64,000 nt of DNA, taken from the NCBI RefSeq assembly GCF_040253585.1, contig NZ_JBELAU010000003.1:372001-436000 (forward strand). Reading direction: 5' to 3'. Positions 25,431-35,163 of the stretch are shown piece by piece. The DNA is from Emticicia sp040253585. Lineage in GTDB: Bacteria > Bacteroidota > Bacteroidia > Cytophagales > Spirosomataceae. The notes below the pieces were generated by a model. That model had not been told where the DNA came from. It worked only from the letters and a program-made list of their open reading frames with translations, and did no database searches. Positions within the stretch are counted from its first letter, which is position 1. Each line of letters opens with the position of its first letter. The position numbers were made by a program, and so were the translations under genes.

Positions 25431-26261
25431 ATGGTAAAACTGTTCTCTTATTCAACACTCAAACGAATCCTTGTACTTGGAGTCTTGCTTGTAGCTGTCC
25501 TACACTTACAATCTTGCATCAATACACCTCCAATTGCGTATTTTCAGTCAAGTGATTCATTGAAATTTCAGCAATTAAAGAAAATTCAGCCTACTATTAC
25601 CCGCATCCAGCGGAACGACATTTTGGCCATCACAGTTGGCTCGCTTAACCAAGAATCGAATGAGATTATGAATTTTGCTAATGTGAATGCCTTGACAACG
25701 ACCAATTTCCCAGGACAACAAGGATTACAACGAAATCAACCATTAGGCTATTTAGTTGACTCTTCTGGACATGTAGAAGTACCCTTTGTAGGAAGATTAA
25801 AACTCTTGGATATGACCCTTGAAGAGGCGGCTAATGTAGTAAGGGCAGAGGTTATCAAATCATTGAAAGACCCCGCTATCAATGTTCGGTTCTTGAACCA
25901 TAAGTTTTCGGTTTTGGGTGAAGTAAATCGCTCTGGTACTTTTAATTTACTGGATGACCGCACAACTTTGCCTGAAGCCTTGGCAATGGCAGGAGATTTG
26001 ACAATCTATGGTAGCCGAACCAATATTATGGTATTGCGTGAAAATAATGGTATTAGAGAGGTTGCTCGGCTCAACTTATTAAACCAAGAAGTATTCGATT
26101 CACCCTATTATTATATACAAAATGGCGATTTGATATACATTGAACCTATCAAAGCCAAAGGAACATTTACTGACCAACGCTTGCAGCTGATACCGATTTA
26201 TACGGGTATTGCTACTACGGCGGTGGTTGTTTTGAGCCTATTGGTCAATATTCTAAAATAA
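25431..26261 (+). CDS. wza: polysaccharide export lipoprotein (Wza-like)
   Basis: The 276-residue protein has a lipoprotein signal ending LHLQSC, a polysaccharide-export domain (RIQRNDILAITVG, YLVDSSGHVEVPFVGRLKL) and a SLBB-type repeat (KFSVLGEVNRSGTFNL then TTLPEALAMAGDLTIYG). A C-terminal hydrophobic segment (LIPIYTGIATTAVVVLSLLVNIL) crosses the membrane. It forms the outer-membrane channel for polymer export and partners with the kinase encoded next. It is shorter than Escherichia coli Wza, as is usual in Bacteroidota. A dispersed inverted-repeat element fills the 227-bp gap to the kinase gene. Confidence 0.9.
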   Translation: MVKLFSYSTLKRILVLGVLLVAVLHLQSCINTPPIAYFQSSDSLKFQQLKKIQPTITRIQRNDILAITVGSLNQESNEIMNFANVNALTTTNFPGQQGLQRNQPLGYLVDSSGHVEVPFVGRLKLLDMTLEEAANVVRAEVIKSLKDPAINVRFLNHKFSVLGEVNRSGTFNLLDDRTTLPEALAMAGDLTIYGSRTNIMVLRENNGIREVARLNLLNQEVFDSPYYYIQNGDLIYIEPIKAKGTFTDQRLQLIPIYTGIATTAVVVLSLLVNILK

Positions 26262-26273
26262 ACGTTAATTACA

Positions 26274-26456
26274 AGACGTAAGACACGAGACAAAAGATTA
26301 TACATAAAAGTCTGATTAGTATTTAATTATATTTATTTAATTAAGTAACTAAGATAATAGTAATCGAGAAGCTGAAATATTGTAGGTATTGATTTTAGTG
26401 TTTTATGGTTGCTGCGAACCGTCTCTTGTCTCGAATCTCTTGTCTTTTGTCTCAAT
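26274..26456. repeat. GTCTC-family inverted-repeat element
   Basis: Left arm GACGTAAGACACGAGACAAA (from 26276) and right arm GTCTCTTGTCTCGAATCTCT (from 26421) belong to the same repeat family as 13507 and 14762. An exact 11-bp inverted match pairs 26287-26297 with 26443-26453. The roughly 180-bp unit occupies almost the whole gap between the exporter and kinase genes and carries no reading frame. Confidence 0.5.
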
Positions 26457-26488
26457 ACTAAAAAAACTAAAATCATAAAATAAAAAGG

Positions 26489-28879
26489 ATGAATAACTTT
26501 GAACTTTTGCAAGAAAAAGAGGATACATTTGATTTGAAACTTTTTTTTCTAAAATACTTACGCTATTGGTATTGGTTTATATTAGCCCTATTTTTAACAT
26601 TAGGTTGTGCGTTTTTTTATTTACAATATGCTGTACCAGTTTATGATATTTCAGCTACAATTTTGATAAAAGATGAGAAAAAAGGCTCAAGTGCTGGAAA
26701 CGAAATTCTGAAGGACTTGGATATGTTTAGCGGAAGTAAGATTGTAGAGAATGAAATAGAAGTATTTAAGTCAAAAGTTTTGGCAGAGAAAGTAATAGAT
26801 GAACTCAATCTAACCGTATCTTATTATTCGGAAGGTTGGATTCGTGATACTGAATTATTCAAAAAAAGCCCAGTTACTTTAAACTATGTAAGCTTAAAAG
26901 AAGTAGCTTATAAAGACCCTTTGTATATTAGATTGGTAGATACTCAGAACTTTGAACTTTTGGATGAAAACAAAAGTGTGATTGGCAAGTACTTATACAC
27001 TCAAGCTCTAAATAATAGCTATGGACGTTTCAGAGTGTTTTTGAATAATCCCAAAGCAAAAAATGGCGAAGTTATAAAAATTCGTTTTATTCACCGAGAG
27101 GAAATGGTTGAAAGGTTTACTAAAAACATCAAGGTTGAATTGATTAATTTAAAAAGTACAGTTTTACAGTTAGGTTTAGAAGATCCCGTCCCTGAAAAAG
27201 GAAAATCAATTTTAGCTAAATTGATTGAAGTGTATACTTTCTCATCCTTGGAAGACAAAAATAGTGAAGCAACCGCTACTTTAAGATTCATTGGTGAAAG
27301 ATTACAGTTAATTACTGGTGAATTAAAGGATGTAGAAAAAGATGTGGAGGTTTATAAGACCAGTCAAGGAATAACTGATTTAAGTAAAGAAGGAAACCTT
27401 TTCTTAGAAAAAGTAAAAGAAAATGATACCAAATTAAGTGAGGTTGATATCCAGTTGAAGGTTTTGGATGGTGTTGAACGTTATCTATACAGCGGGCAGA
27501 CTAATGTAGCACCTGCTACATTGATGGTAAATGACCCTATTTTAACTTCCTTTATTGAAAAATTGGGAGAATTAGAGCTCCAACGGGAAAAGGTTTCACG
27601 AACTGTTCAACCAGGAAATCCATTTTTGGAAACAATAAACACTCAAATTGCCAATACCAAACAAGCCATCCGTGAAAACGTCTCCAACCAAAAAAGAGGC
27701 TTAATCATTACAAAAAATGGTTTACAAGGTAATAATAACCGTTTTGAAAGTGCTATTCGTACTATCCCTCGAAAAGAACGTGAATTTGTAAACATTCAAA
27801 GACAACAAAATATCAAAGAAAGTCTTTACCTATTACTTTTACAGAAGCGAGAAGAAACGGCCTTGTCATATGCCTCTACAGTAACTGATAGTAGGATAGT
27901 TGATACTCCTCATTCTACTCCGAAGCCAATTAAACCCAAACCAATGATTGTCTTTTTAGTAGCCCTTTTCTTGGGTGTATTTATTCCAGTTGCAATAATT
28001 AATGTTAGAGAGTTGTTGAATGATAGTGTACAATCTCGAAAAGATATTGAGCATATTACAGGGATGACAATTTTTGGTGAAATTGGCCAAAAGTCTAAAG
28101 AAATAGAAGGTTCGTTAGTAGACATTAAGAGTAGAAGTTTCCTTTCAGAACAATTTCGAAGTCTTCGAACAAACCTCCAATATATTAATACAAACAATCA
28201 TGGAAAAGGAACTGTACTCGTGTTTACTTCTTCAACAAGTGGTGAAGGAAAAAGCTTTGTGACACTAAATTTAGCAGCCAGTTTAGCTTCCTTAAACAAA
28301 AAAGTTGCTGTATTAGAATTAGATTTACGTAAGCCTAAGCTTTCTGCTTATTTGAATGAAAGTCGGGAGTTTGGTATTTCAAATTATTTAGTTGGAAATA
28401 CCAATGAAACAGATATAATCAAAACTACTTCTGTTAGCAATTTATTCTTGATTTCAAGTGGCCCAATACCTCCTAATCCTGCTGAACTATTATCAAATGG
28501 AAGAATTGAAACTTTGATAAATGTTTACAGGGAGACATTTGATTATGTATTGATTGATTGTCCACCTGTTGGATTGGTAACTGATGCTATGCTTCTTTTT
28601 CCTTATGCAGATACTTGTTTTTATTTAGTTAGACATGAAGTTACAAAACTTCAAAATTTAAATATATTAAATGACCTGAAAAAAAGTACTCAAATAAAGT
28701 CTTTAAATGTCATTTTAAATGGTGTAAATTATAAAAATAGTCATGAATATCGTTACGGTTATGGCTATGGCTATGGCTATGGAAAAGGATACTATATAGA
28801 AGACTTTAAAAAATTGAGTTTTATTAAAAAGCTAAAAAGAAACTTAAAAAAAAATAAAATCTCTAATCTTTTTAAATAA
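26489..28879 (+). CDS. wzc: Wzc-type tyrosine autokinase / chain-length regulator
   Basis: The 796-residue protein combines an N-terminal Wzz-type domain with two membrane segments (about 30-50 and 490-510), a periplasmic coiled-coil region, and a cytoplasmic BY-kinase domain. The kinase has Walker A TSGEGKSF (about 583), Walker A' VLELDLRKPKL and Walker B YVLIDCPPVG. The C-terminal tail has the tyrosine cluster RYGYGYGYGYGKGYY, the expected autophosphorylation site. It drives polymer length and export with the Wza-like protein. A PHP-type phosphatase that could reverse the phosphorylation is encoded at 53629, at the other end of the locus. Confidence 0.93.
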   Translation: MNNFELLQEKEDTFDLKLFFLKYLRYWYWFILALFLTLGCAFFYLQYAVPVYDISATILIKDEKKGSSAGNEILKDLDMFSGSKIVENEIEVFKSKVLAEKVIDELNLTVSYYSEGWIRDTELFKKSPVTLNYVSLKEVAYKDPLYIRLVDTQNFELLDENKSVIGKYLYTQALNNSYGRFRVFLNNPKAKNGEVIKIRFIHREEMVERFTKNIKVELINLKSTVLQLGLEDPVPEKGKSILAKLIEVYTFSSLEDKNSEATATLRFIGERLQLITGELKDVEKDVEVYKTSQGITDLSKEGNLFLEKVKENDTKLSEVDIQLKVLDGVERYLYSGQTNVAPATLMVNDPILTSFIEKLGELELQREKVSRTVQPGNPFLETINTQIANTKQAIRENVSNQKRGLIITKNGLQGNNNRFESAIRTIPRKEREFVNIQRQQNIKESLYLLLLQKREETALSYASTVTDSRIVDTPHSTPKPIKPKPMIVFLVALFLGVFIPVAIINVRELLNDSVQSRKDIEHITGMTIFGEIGQKSKEIEGSLVDIKSRSFLSEQFRSLRTNLQYINTNNHGKGTVLVFTSSTSGEGKSFVTLNLAASLASLNKKVAVLELDLRKPKLSAYLNESREFGISNYLVGNTNETDIIKTTSVSNLFLISSGPIPPNPAELLSNGRIETLINVYRETFDYVLIDCPPVGLVTDAMLLFPYADTCFYLVRHEVTKLQNLNILNDLKKSTQIKSLNVILNGVNYKNSHEYRYGYGYGYGYGKGYYIEDFKKLSFIKKLKRNLKKNKISNLFK

Positions 28880-28893
28880 AGATTTTATGCCTT

Positions 28894-28940
28894 TTCATAA
28901 TAATACTTTTTAATTTAAAATTAAAAAGTATTATTATGAA
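28894..28940. terminator. long AT-rich hairpin after the kinase gene
   Basis: A perfect 23-bp inverted repeat with a single central base (28894-28916 with 28918-28940) starts 14 bp after the stop. It has no T tract beyond the stem, so it may be a terminator or an mRNA-stabilising hairpin. The gene-free interval to 29433 holds this and the hairpin at 28984, and otherwise only AT-rich DNA. Confidence 0.5.
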
Positions 28941-28983
28941 TATTACAAGAAGTTTGATTATCCGAATACATTTTACTTTTTTT

Positions 28984-29011
28984 AGTTTAAATATATCCTT
29001 ATATTTAAACT
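28984..29011. terminator. second AT-rich hairpin
   Basis: A perfect 12-bp stem (28984-28995 with 29000-29011) has a 4-base TCCT loop, 43 bp after the first hairpin. Two consecutive hairpins suggest a transcription boundary between the export block and the core glycosyltransferase block. Confidence 0.4.
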
Positions 29012-29432
29012 ATTATATTTGGTATAATGCATAAGTATAAATAATGTTATATATTAGTCCATTTCTACTTCAAAATTCATTTAATAGCAATTTAAAATTA
29101 AAGTTTTTTAACACATTACTTATTCAAAAGAAATAGCAAGTAAAGGCTAACTTGGGAAAATTTTGACATATTTACATAATGACATTTTTTCTTAACAAAA
29201 AAGTAAGTAATTAAGATATTTAAATTTTAAAATGGATTTGTAAAATTAATTTTTTATATTTTGTACACACAATTTATAAATATAACATCTACAGCCTAAA
29301 AATGTGATATAATTAACAAATAGAGTATTTTCTTATGAGACATCAAATTAGTTCTATAAAGAAAATCCATCTATGCTTTACATAAGTTTTGATTAAGCAC
29401 TATTCATTTTTTAGTTAATTTGACTTTTTTAT

Positions 29433-31049
29433 ATGAACTTAGTTTATCTCATCTCATTATTCTTATCTTCCAGCTTTTTACTTTTGCAATGTAATAGTGA
29501 TGCAAGTTTAGTAGGTAATAACACAGGTTTAATCAATACTATTGAAAATAATCCTCATTTAAAGGAGGGTTCAATCGATGCTGACATCGTGGTATATGGT
29601 GCAACCTCTTCGGGTGTGATGGCTGCAATTCAAGCATCTCGAATGAATAAAAAAGTTGTCTTAATTTTAACTCCAAATGAAACAATTGGAGGGATGAGTA
29701 CAAATGGTTTAAGTAATACCGATATTGGCAATGTTACCGCTATTGGAGGGCTTGCATCAGAATTTTACAGTAATATTGGTTCACATTATAATCTTCCTAC
29801 AAAATTTACTTTTGAGCCCAAGATAGCTATGGAAGTTTTTTTGCAAATGATGAAAAGAGAAGATATTATTTTGGTAAAAGCCAATAATTTTAATACAATT
29901 AAGAGTGTAAAAATAGAAAATGGATATATTCAAAATATTGTTACCAACGATGGTAAAATTATATATGGCAAAATCTTTATTGATGCATCTTATGAAGGTG
30001 ATTTAATGGCAGTGAGTAATGTAGATTATATCGTTGGAAGAGAGTCTAATTCAATGTATAGCGAAAAGTTGAATGGAGTTACTCCACCTATTCTTAGTTG
30101 GGTGGTAAGTGTTTTTAAAATTAAGAATGATGAAAAAAGTGGTGTTTTACCAAATATAAGTACAATCAGTTCATTTAACAAAATTGGTTTAGGTGATAAT
30201 AAAATACAGCCTTATAATTTTAGGTTATGTATGACGACAAAAAAAGACAATCAAATTATGATTGAAAAACCAGCTGAGTACAATATTTATGATTACGAAC
30301 TATTAGTAAGATACGCAAATTTAAATCCAAAGAATAATTTTTTAAGTGTTGTCCCATTGCCAAATAATAAATTTGATGTAAATAATGAGGGGTTTATTTC
30401 GACTGATTTACCTGGTATAAATTTTGATTATCCAAAAGGTGATGATGAAATGCGATTAAAAATCAAGAATAAAATAAAAAATTATATGCTTGGTTTTATA
30501 TGGACTTTACAAAATGATGTAAGAATTCCGCTTGAAGTCAGAAATAAGTATAGTAATTTAGGCTTAGCGAAAGATGAGTTTGTTGATAATAACAACTGGC
30601 CGTTTGAGGTATATGTAAGAGAATCTAGAAGATTGATTGGAGAATATGTGATGACTGAGCATGATATATATTCAAAAACAAAAATTAATGATTCGATAGG
30701 TATGGGTTCTTATAACATAGATAGTCATCCAGTTCAATATGAAATAAGTAGTAGGAATTTATTAGCTATAGAAGGAGGATTATTTTATCCTATCTCTAAA
30801 CCTTATCCAATCAGCTATAAATGTATTCTCCCAAAGAGGGAACAATGCAGGAACTTATTAGTTTCTGTTTGCGTATCAGCGAGCCATGTAGCACTTAGTT
30901 CAATGAGAATGGAGCCAGTATATATGATTTTAGGCCAATCTGCTGCCATAGCTGCAAGCTTATCTATAGAAAGTAATGTCGCTATTCACGATTTGAGATA
31001 TGATATTTTAAAAGTATCTCTTTTAACGGCTGGACAAAAATTATATTGA
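29433..31049 (+). CDS. lipoprotein FAD-dependent oxidoreductase
   Basis: The 538-residue protein has a lipoprotein-like signal (LISLFLSSSFLLLQC, Cys at about 20) and then a FAD-binding fold: DIVVYGATSSGVMAAIQASR, GGMSTNGLSNTDIG, IDASYEGDLMAVSNVDYIVG and a late FAD-contacting ILGQSAAIAASLS. This is the FAD_oxidored family, also found in xanthan-lyase-type and sugar-acting proteins. A lipid-anchored flavoenzyme leading a polysaccharide core block is unusual; it might oxidise or remodel the glycan outside the cytoplasm. That role is inference. Base composition is markedly more AT-rich than the flanking housekeeping genes. Confidence 0.82.
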   Translation: MNLVYLISLFLSSSFLLLQCNSDASLVGNNTGLINTIENNPHLKEGSIDADIVVYGATSSGVMAAIQASRMNKKVVLILTPNETIGGMSTNGLSNTDIGNVTAIGGLASEFYSNIGSHYNLPTKFTFEPKIAMEVFLQMMKREDIILVKANNFNTIKSVKIENGYIQNIVTNDGKIIYGKIFIDASYEGDLMAVSNVDYIVGRESNSMYSEKLNGVTPPILSWVVSVFKIKNDEKSGVLPNISTISSFNKIGLGDNKIQPYNFRLCMTTKKDNQIMIEKPAEYNIYDYELLVRYANLNPKNNFLSVVPLPNNKFDVNNEGFISTDLPGINFDYPKGDDEMRLKIKNKIKNYMLGFIWTLQNDVRIPLEVRNKYSNLGLAKDEFVDNNNWPFEVYVRESRRLIGEYVMTEHDIYSKTKINDSIGMGSYNIDSHPVQYEISSRNLLAIEGGLFYPISKPYPISYKCILPKREQCRNLLVSVCVSASHVALSSMRMEPVYMILGQSAAIAASLSIESNVAIHDLRYDILKVSLLTAGQKLY

Positions 31050-31099
31050 GAGATATTTTTCCAATATGGTGGAGTTAATATAAATCCTTATCAAAAAGT

Positions 31100-31131
31100 T
31101 ATAATACTTCTATTTAAATAGAAATATTATA
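31100..31131. terminator. hairpin after the FAD oxidoreductase gene
   Basis: A 16-bp inverted repeat with one mismatch and no loop (31100-31115 with 31116-31131) lies 50 bp after the stop. It is AT-rich and lacks a T tract, so this is a tentative terminator. Confidence 0.4.
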
Positions 31132-31243
31132 ATTCTATTATAAGACACATTTTAATGTCAATATGTCTAAAGAATTAAACTAAACAAAATTTTCTTTTTT
31201 AAAATAATCATAACATTTTTTGAGAGATAAAATTATTTTATCA

Positions 31244-32782
31244 ATGCAGGCAGCAAAGAAAGTTACAGTAAATACCGCAATTTCCTATTTTAGGTTAATT
31301 ATTACAGTTGTTATTTCTTTCTATTCAACTAGATTAGTGTTGAATTCATTAGGAGCCATAGATTACGGAATTTTTAACTTAATTTCTGGAGTTGTAGCAA
31401 TGTTATCTTTCTTAAATGTAGCAATGTCTACTTCTACTCAACGTTTTTTTTCTTACTATCATGGCAGTGAAATAAAAAATGTCCAAAAAAAAATTTTTAC
31501 TAATAGTGTTGTTATACATTTAATAATTGCCATAATTGTAGTTGTGATATTAGAATTGTCTGGACTTTTTTTGATTTCTAACTTCTTGAAAATACCAGAA
31601 AGTCGAATTGATATAGCACTAAAACTATTCCATTTCATGGGATTAAGTGTTTTTTTTACTATAGTTTCAGTGCCTTTTACAGCACTTTTAAATGCACATG
31701 AGAATTTAATTGTAATTGCAATTGTAAATATTTTGGAAGCAATTTTTAAAATATTAATTGCTTTAACACTTGATTTAATAAATATTGATAAATTATTACT
31801 TTATGGAATACTTATCAATTCAATTAGTATAGTTAGTACAGGGTTTTATCTTACCTATTGTATTAGAAAATACGAAGAATGCACATTGATTAGATTGTTT
31901 GAAATGGATAAAGTATTAGTGAGAAAACTTTTATCGTTTGCTGGATGGAATTTATTTGGGTCCATTTGTTTTTTAGGGAGAACACAAGGAATAGCAGTAC
32001 TATTAAACTTATTCCACGGAGCAGTAGTTAATGCTGCTTATGGAATATCAAATCAGGTTTCTGCACAAATGAATTATTTGTCAGTTTCAATGTTGCAATC
32101 TTTAAACCCCCAAATCATGAAAAGTGAAGGTATGAATGATAGGGAAAGAGTATTACGACTTTCTATGATGGCCTGTAAATTTAGTTATTTTTTGTTTGCT
32201 TTTATAGCAATACCCTCAATTGTAGAAATGGATGAAATTCTATCCTTTTGGCTAAATAGTATACCAATTTATAGTTCAATATTTTGCTCTTTATTATTAG
32301 TAGGAATGTTAATTAATCAATTAACAATTGGTATTCAATCAGGATTACAAGCTGTGGGTAAAATTAAACATTATCAGTTTATTGTAGGGACTCTAATTCT
32401 ATTGAATTTACCAATATCATTTATATTATTATCATCTGGGTATGAGCCATATTTCGTATTTATCACTTTTATCTTTATAGAGATACTTGCCTGCTGTATT
32501 AGACTTTTATTTTTAAAAAAGGAAGGTGGCCTGGATATCATGGAATACGTAAATAGAGTATTATTAAAGATTTCGTTTCCAACATTTACGATAATCGCAG
32601 TAGCACTTACTTGTAGGTATTTATTTAGTTTCCCTAATAGATTCATTGTAACATTCCTTTTTTCAATTTCATGTTTTGTTATAAGTATTCTACTAACTGG
32701 TTTGTATAAAGATGAAAAGGAATTATTAGAAAATTTTATTTTAAAATTCTCAAAGGGAAGAAAACTTTTAAATTGGAAATAA
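31244..32782 (+). CDS. polysaccharide flippase (Wzx/MATE-like)
   Basis: The 512-residue membrane protein has about twelve to fourteen hydrophobic spans and the early pattern of oligosaccharide flippases: a short cytoplasmic N terminus, YFRLIITVVISFYSTRLVLNSLG in parts, then YGIFNLISGVVAML. It would turn lipid-linked repeat units across the inner membrane. I use the ATG at 31244; a TTG eight codons earlier is in frame but needless. It is followed 36 bp later by the pyruvyltransferase gene and belongs to the AT-rich core of the locus. Confidence 0.88.
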   Translation: MQAAKKVTVNTAISYFRLIITVVISFYSTRLVLNSLGAIDYGIFNLISGVVAMLSFLNVAMSTSTQRFFSYYHGSEIKNVQKKIFTNSVVIHLIIAIIVVVILELSGLFLISNFLKIPESRIDIALKLFHFMGLSVFFTIVSVPFTALLNAHENLIVIAIVNILEAIFKILIALTLDLINIDKLLLYGILINSISIVSTGFYLTYCIRKYEECTLIRLFEMDKVLVRKLLSFAGWNLFGSICFLGRTQGIAVLLNLFHGAVVNAAYGISNQVSAQMNYLSVSMLQSLNPQIMKSEGMNDRERVLRLSMMACKFSYFLFAFIAIPSIVEMDEILSFWLNSIPIYSSIFCSLLLVGMLINQLTIGIQSGLQAVGKIKHYQFIVGTLILLNLPISFILLSSGYEPYFVFITFIFIEILACCIRLLFLKKEGGLDIMEYVNRVLLKISFPTFTIIAVALTCRYLFSFPNRFIVTFLFSISCFVISILLTGLYKDEKELLENFILKFSKGRKLLNWK

Positions 32783-32818
32783 TAATTTAGAAAACAATAA
32801 ACGATAATAACATTTCAA

Positions 32819-33715
32819 ATGAACTATATCTACTATAAAGCACAAAAAGGAAACTTTGGTGATGACTTGAATGCTTGGATTTGGCCAAATTTTTTTGGAG
32901 AGCATAATGATAATGATAATATTGCTTTTCTGGGTATAGGTTCTATATTGTACAATGATTTCCCACTAATAAAATCTTTAACCTCTCAACGGAAAATTGT
33001 TTTTGGGTCAGGGGTTAGACTGACTTATGACCAATTTAAATACGATAGCTCTTGGGACATTAAATTTTTACGTGGCCCATTGTCTGCATCTGCATTAGGA
33101 GGTAAGAATAAGCATATCATAGATGCTGCTTATACAATTAGATTAATGAATAATTTCGATGAAATATTGGCAACTCCAAAGAAGTATGATATAAGTATTT
33201 TTCCTTATTTTAAATCTATTGATTTTTTTGATTGGCCACAATTGTGTAAGAAAATGAATTTTCATTACATTTCACCAGAGTCCGAATTTGGTGTTGAACA
33301 TACGTTAAAAGAAATTGCCGCTTCCAAATTCGTTATTACTGAGGCTATGCATGGTGCAATTTTGGCTGATGTACTAAGGGTGCCTTGGCATAGATTTGTT
33401 TTGTCAACACCATTTACTGAAGGCCCAATGGTATCTGAATTTAAATGGATGGATTGGCTATATTCAATAAATTTGCCCTATCCACAGACTACATTTATAA
33501 AATTCTTTAGAAAAACATTTCTTAATAAATTAGTATATGATTTAAGTTTAAAGACAATAAATGCTGAGTTTTTATTTAAAAAGAAAATCGAAAACGATAT
33601 TATTACCAATCTTTCAAGCCCTAAAGAATATTATCTATCTTCTGATTCACTAATAAGTGAAATTAATAGCAGATTATTTGATGAAATTCACACTATTAAA
33701 AATGAAATACTATGA
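32819..33715 (+). CDS. polysaccharide pyruvyltransferase family protein
   Basis: The 298-residue protein matches the pyruvyltransferase family that adds ketal-linked pyruvate to glycans. It has NYIYYKAQKGNFGDDLNAWI at the start, a GIGSIL segment, FGSGVR and FVITEAMHGAILADVLRVPW with the conserved His-Gly-Ala. Pyruvate groups add negative charge to exported polysaccharide. Its position between the flippase and the polymerase supports action on the lipid-linked repeat unit or nascent chain in the cytoplasm. A charged, poorly conserved C-terminal extension follows residue 230. Confidence 0.85.
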   Translation: MNYIYYKAQKGNFGDDLNAWIWPNFFGEHNDNDNIAFLGIGSILYNDFPLIKSLTSQRKIVFGSGVRLTYDQFKYDSSWDIKFLRGPLSASALGGKNKHIIDAAYTIRLMNNFDEILATPKKYDISIFPYFKSIDFFDWPQLCKKMNFHYISPESEFGVEHTLKEIAASKFVITEAMHGAILADVLRVPWHRFVLSTPFTEGPMVSEFKWMDWLYSINLPYPQTTFIKFFRKTFLNKLVYDLSLKTINAEFLFKKKIENDIITNLSSPKEYYLSSDSLISEINSRLFDEIHTIKNEIL

Positions 33716-33791
33716 ATCAATAAAAATCACATTGATTATTATTGAATTTTGGATTATTTCGTATTAGTTAATACTTCAATAGATATTTGCC

Positions 33792-35129
33792 ATGAGTACC
33801 TTTATAATTTTGGAATTAATTTTGTTGTTTTATTTCTCTAGAATACTGTTTAGTAGAGAGAAAAACAAAAAATATTTATTACTAAGTTTTTTTATTGTTT
33901 CCGTGCCATTTGAATTAACAAAAGTAATAGGAAGTGAAAATACACAACTTGTTTCTGGAACTTTAGGTTCAAATATAATGATTATTCTACCTAATTTATT
34001 CTTGTTAGGTATCATTATTTTGACCCATGAATGGAAAAAATTAAAAAGAATATTTTTATTTGATTTTTGGGTAAAAATATTATTCATGTTAATAATTGTA
34101 TCTTTAATAAATCCAAATAATTCTTCCTTAATTTCAACAGTTATTTTCGCAATTTTTGTATTCCAGTATTTAATATTATTTAATTTATTCCATTCCACTT
34201 TAAGCTATTTCCAAATTATTGAGGGACTTTTTGATGGCTTTAGGGTAGCGTCTATAATTCAATTAATTTTAGCGATTTGCTTCCCAATATTAAAAATGAA
34301 GACAGTAACAAGTCTATTTCACACAGCTTCAATCGAATGGTCAACAAGGTTAGGATCACGTGACGGTGCAGTTGGTTTTTTTGTTTCTCCTGGCAATCTG
34401 GCTATTTTTAATATGATTGCAATTGCTTTTTTCTTCTCATGCTACACCAATAAAATTAAAAAAACATACAGTTTAATTTTTTTAATTTTTAACATTATTA
34501 CTCTTTTTTTGACTTATTCAAGGACGGCATATCTTTCAACTGTTGTAATGATATTCTGTATGTATTTCATAAATAGGTATTCGGCAAAAAATATTTTTTC
34601 TATTGTTAACCTTCTTAAAGTTATACTTCCTATTTGTCTGATATTATCTTGGGTTGTTTTCTACTCTCCAGTAAGTGATTTATTCTTAAAAAGCGATGGA
34701 ACGGAGCAATATGATAACAGAATGGTTCATTGGCTTATGGCTGGTAATATTTTTTCAGCTTCACCAATTTTAGGGGTTGGCCTGAACAGTCACCTCTCAT
34801 TTTTAAAAAGTAATTATACATTTGCAAGTAGTGTAACTTTTAATGAGTTTTTCACTTCGAATCCAATCCATAATATTCATCTAATTGTGTTATCAGAAAT
34901 TGGATTGTTAGGTTTTATCTTATGGATAGTGTTTTTTTTAAGACTTGTGAATAAATTAAAGATTTCTTTGAGTTTGAATAATAATAAAATAATTCCACTA
35001 TCAACTATAGGAATTATAATTGCATTTTTCCTTTATGGAATTACAGGTTGGGCTCCATTTTCTGTCAGTATTTTGCCCTATTTTATTTTTTTTGTATTTT
35101 ACTCAATAAAGGTAATTGGAAGTGACTGA
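33792..35129 (+). CDS. O-antigen ligase/polymerase-like protein (Wzy)
   Basis: The 445-residue hydrophobic protein has about eleven or twelve spans, a hallmark of Wzy and WaaL proteins. The long periplasmic loop near residues 300-355 contains DNRMVHWLMAGNIFSASP and ILGVGLNSH followed by NPIHNIHLIVLSEIGLLG, which is the H-N-x-x-L pattern of the Wzy_C/WaaL family. It would polymerise repeat units in the periplasm. Sequence identity in this family is low, so polymerase versus ligase cannot be separated by eye. The dedicated flippase and chain-length kinase favour the polymerase. Confidence 0.82.
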   Translation: MSTFIILELILLFYFSRILFSREKNKKYLLLSFFIVSVPFELTKVIGSENTQLVSGTLGSNIMIILPNLFLLGIIILTHEWKKLKRIFLFDFWVKILFMLIIVSLINPNNSSLISTVIFAIFVFQYLILFNLFHSTLSYFQIIEGLFDGFRVASIIQLILAICFPILKMKTVTSLFHTASIEWSTRLGSRDGAVGFFVSPGNLAIFNMIAIAFFFSCYTNKIKKTYSLIFLIFNIITLFLTYSRTAYLSTVVMIFCMYFINRYSAKNIFSIVNLLKVILPICLILSWVVFYSPVSDLFLKSDGTEQYDNRMVHWLMAGNIFSASPILGVGLNSHLSFLKSNYTFASSVTFNEFFTSNPIHNIHLIVLSEIGLLGFILWIVFFLRLVNKLKISLSLNNNKIIPLSTIGIIIAFFLYGITGWAPFSVSILPYFIFFVFYSIKVIGSD

Positions 35130-35163
35130 AAACAACAATTAGAATTAAATAAAGACTATAGCT

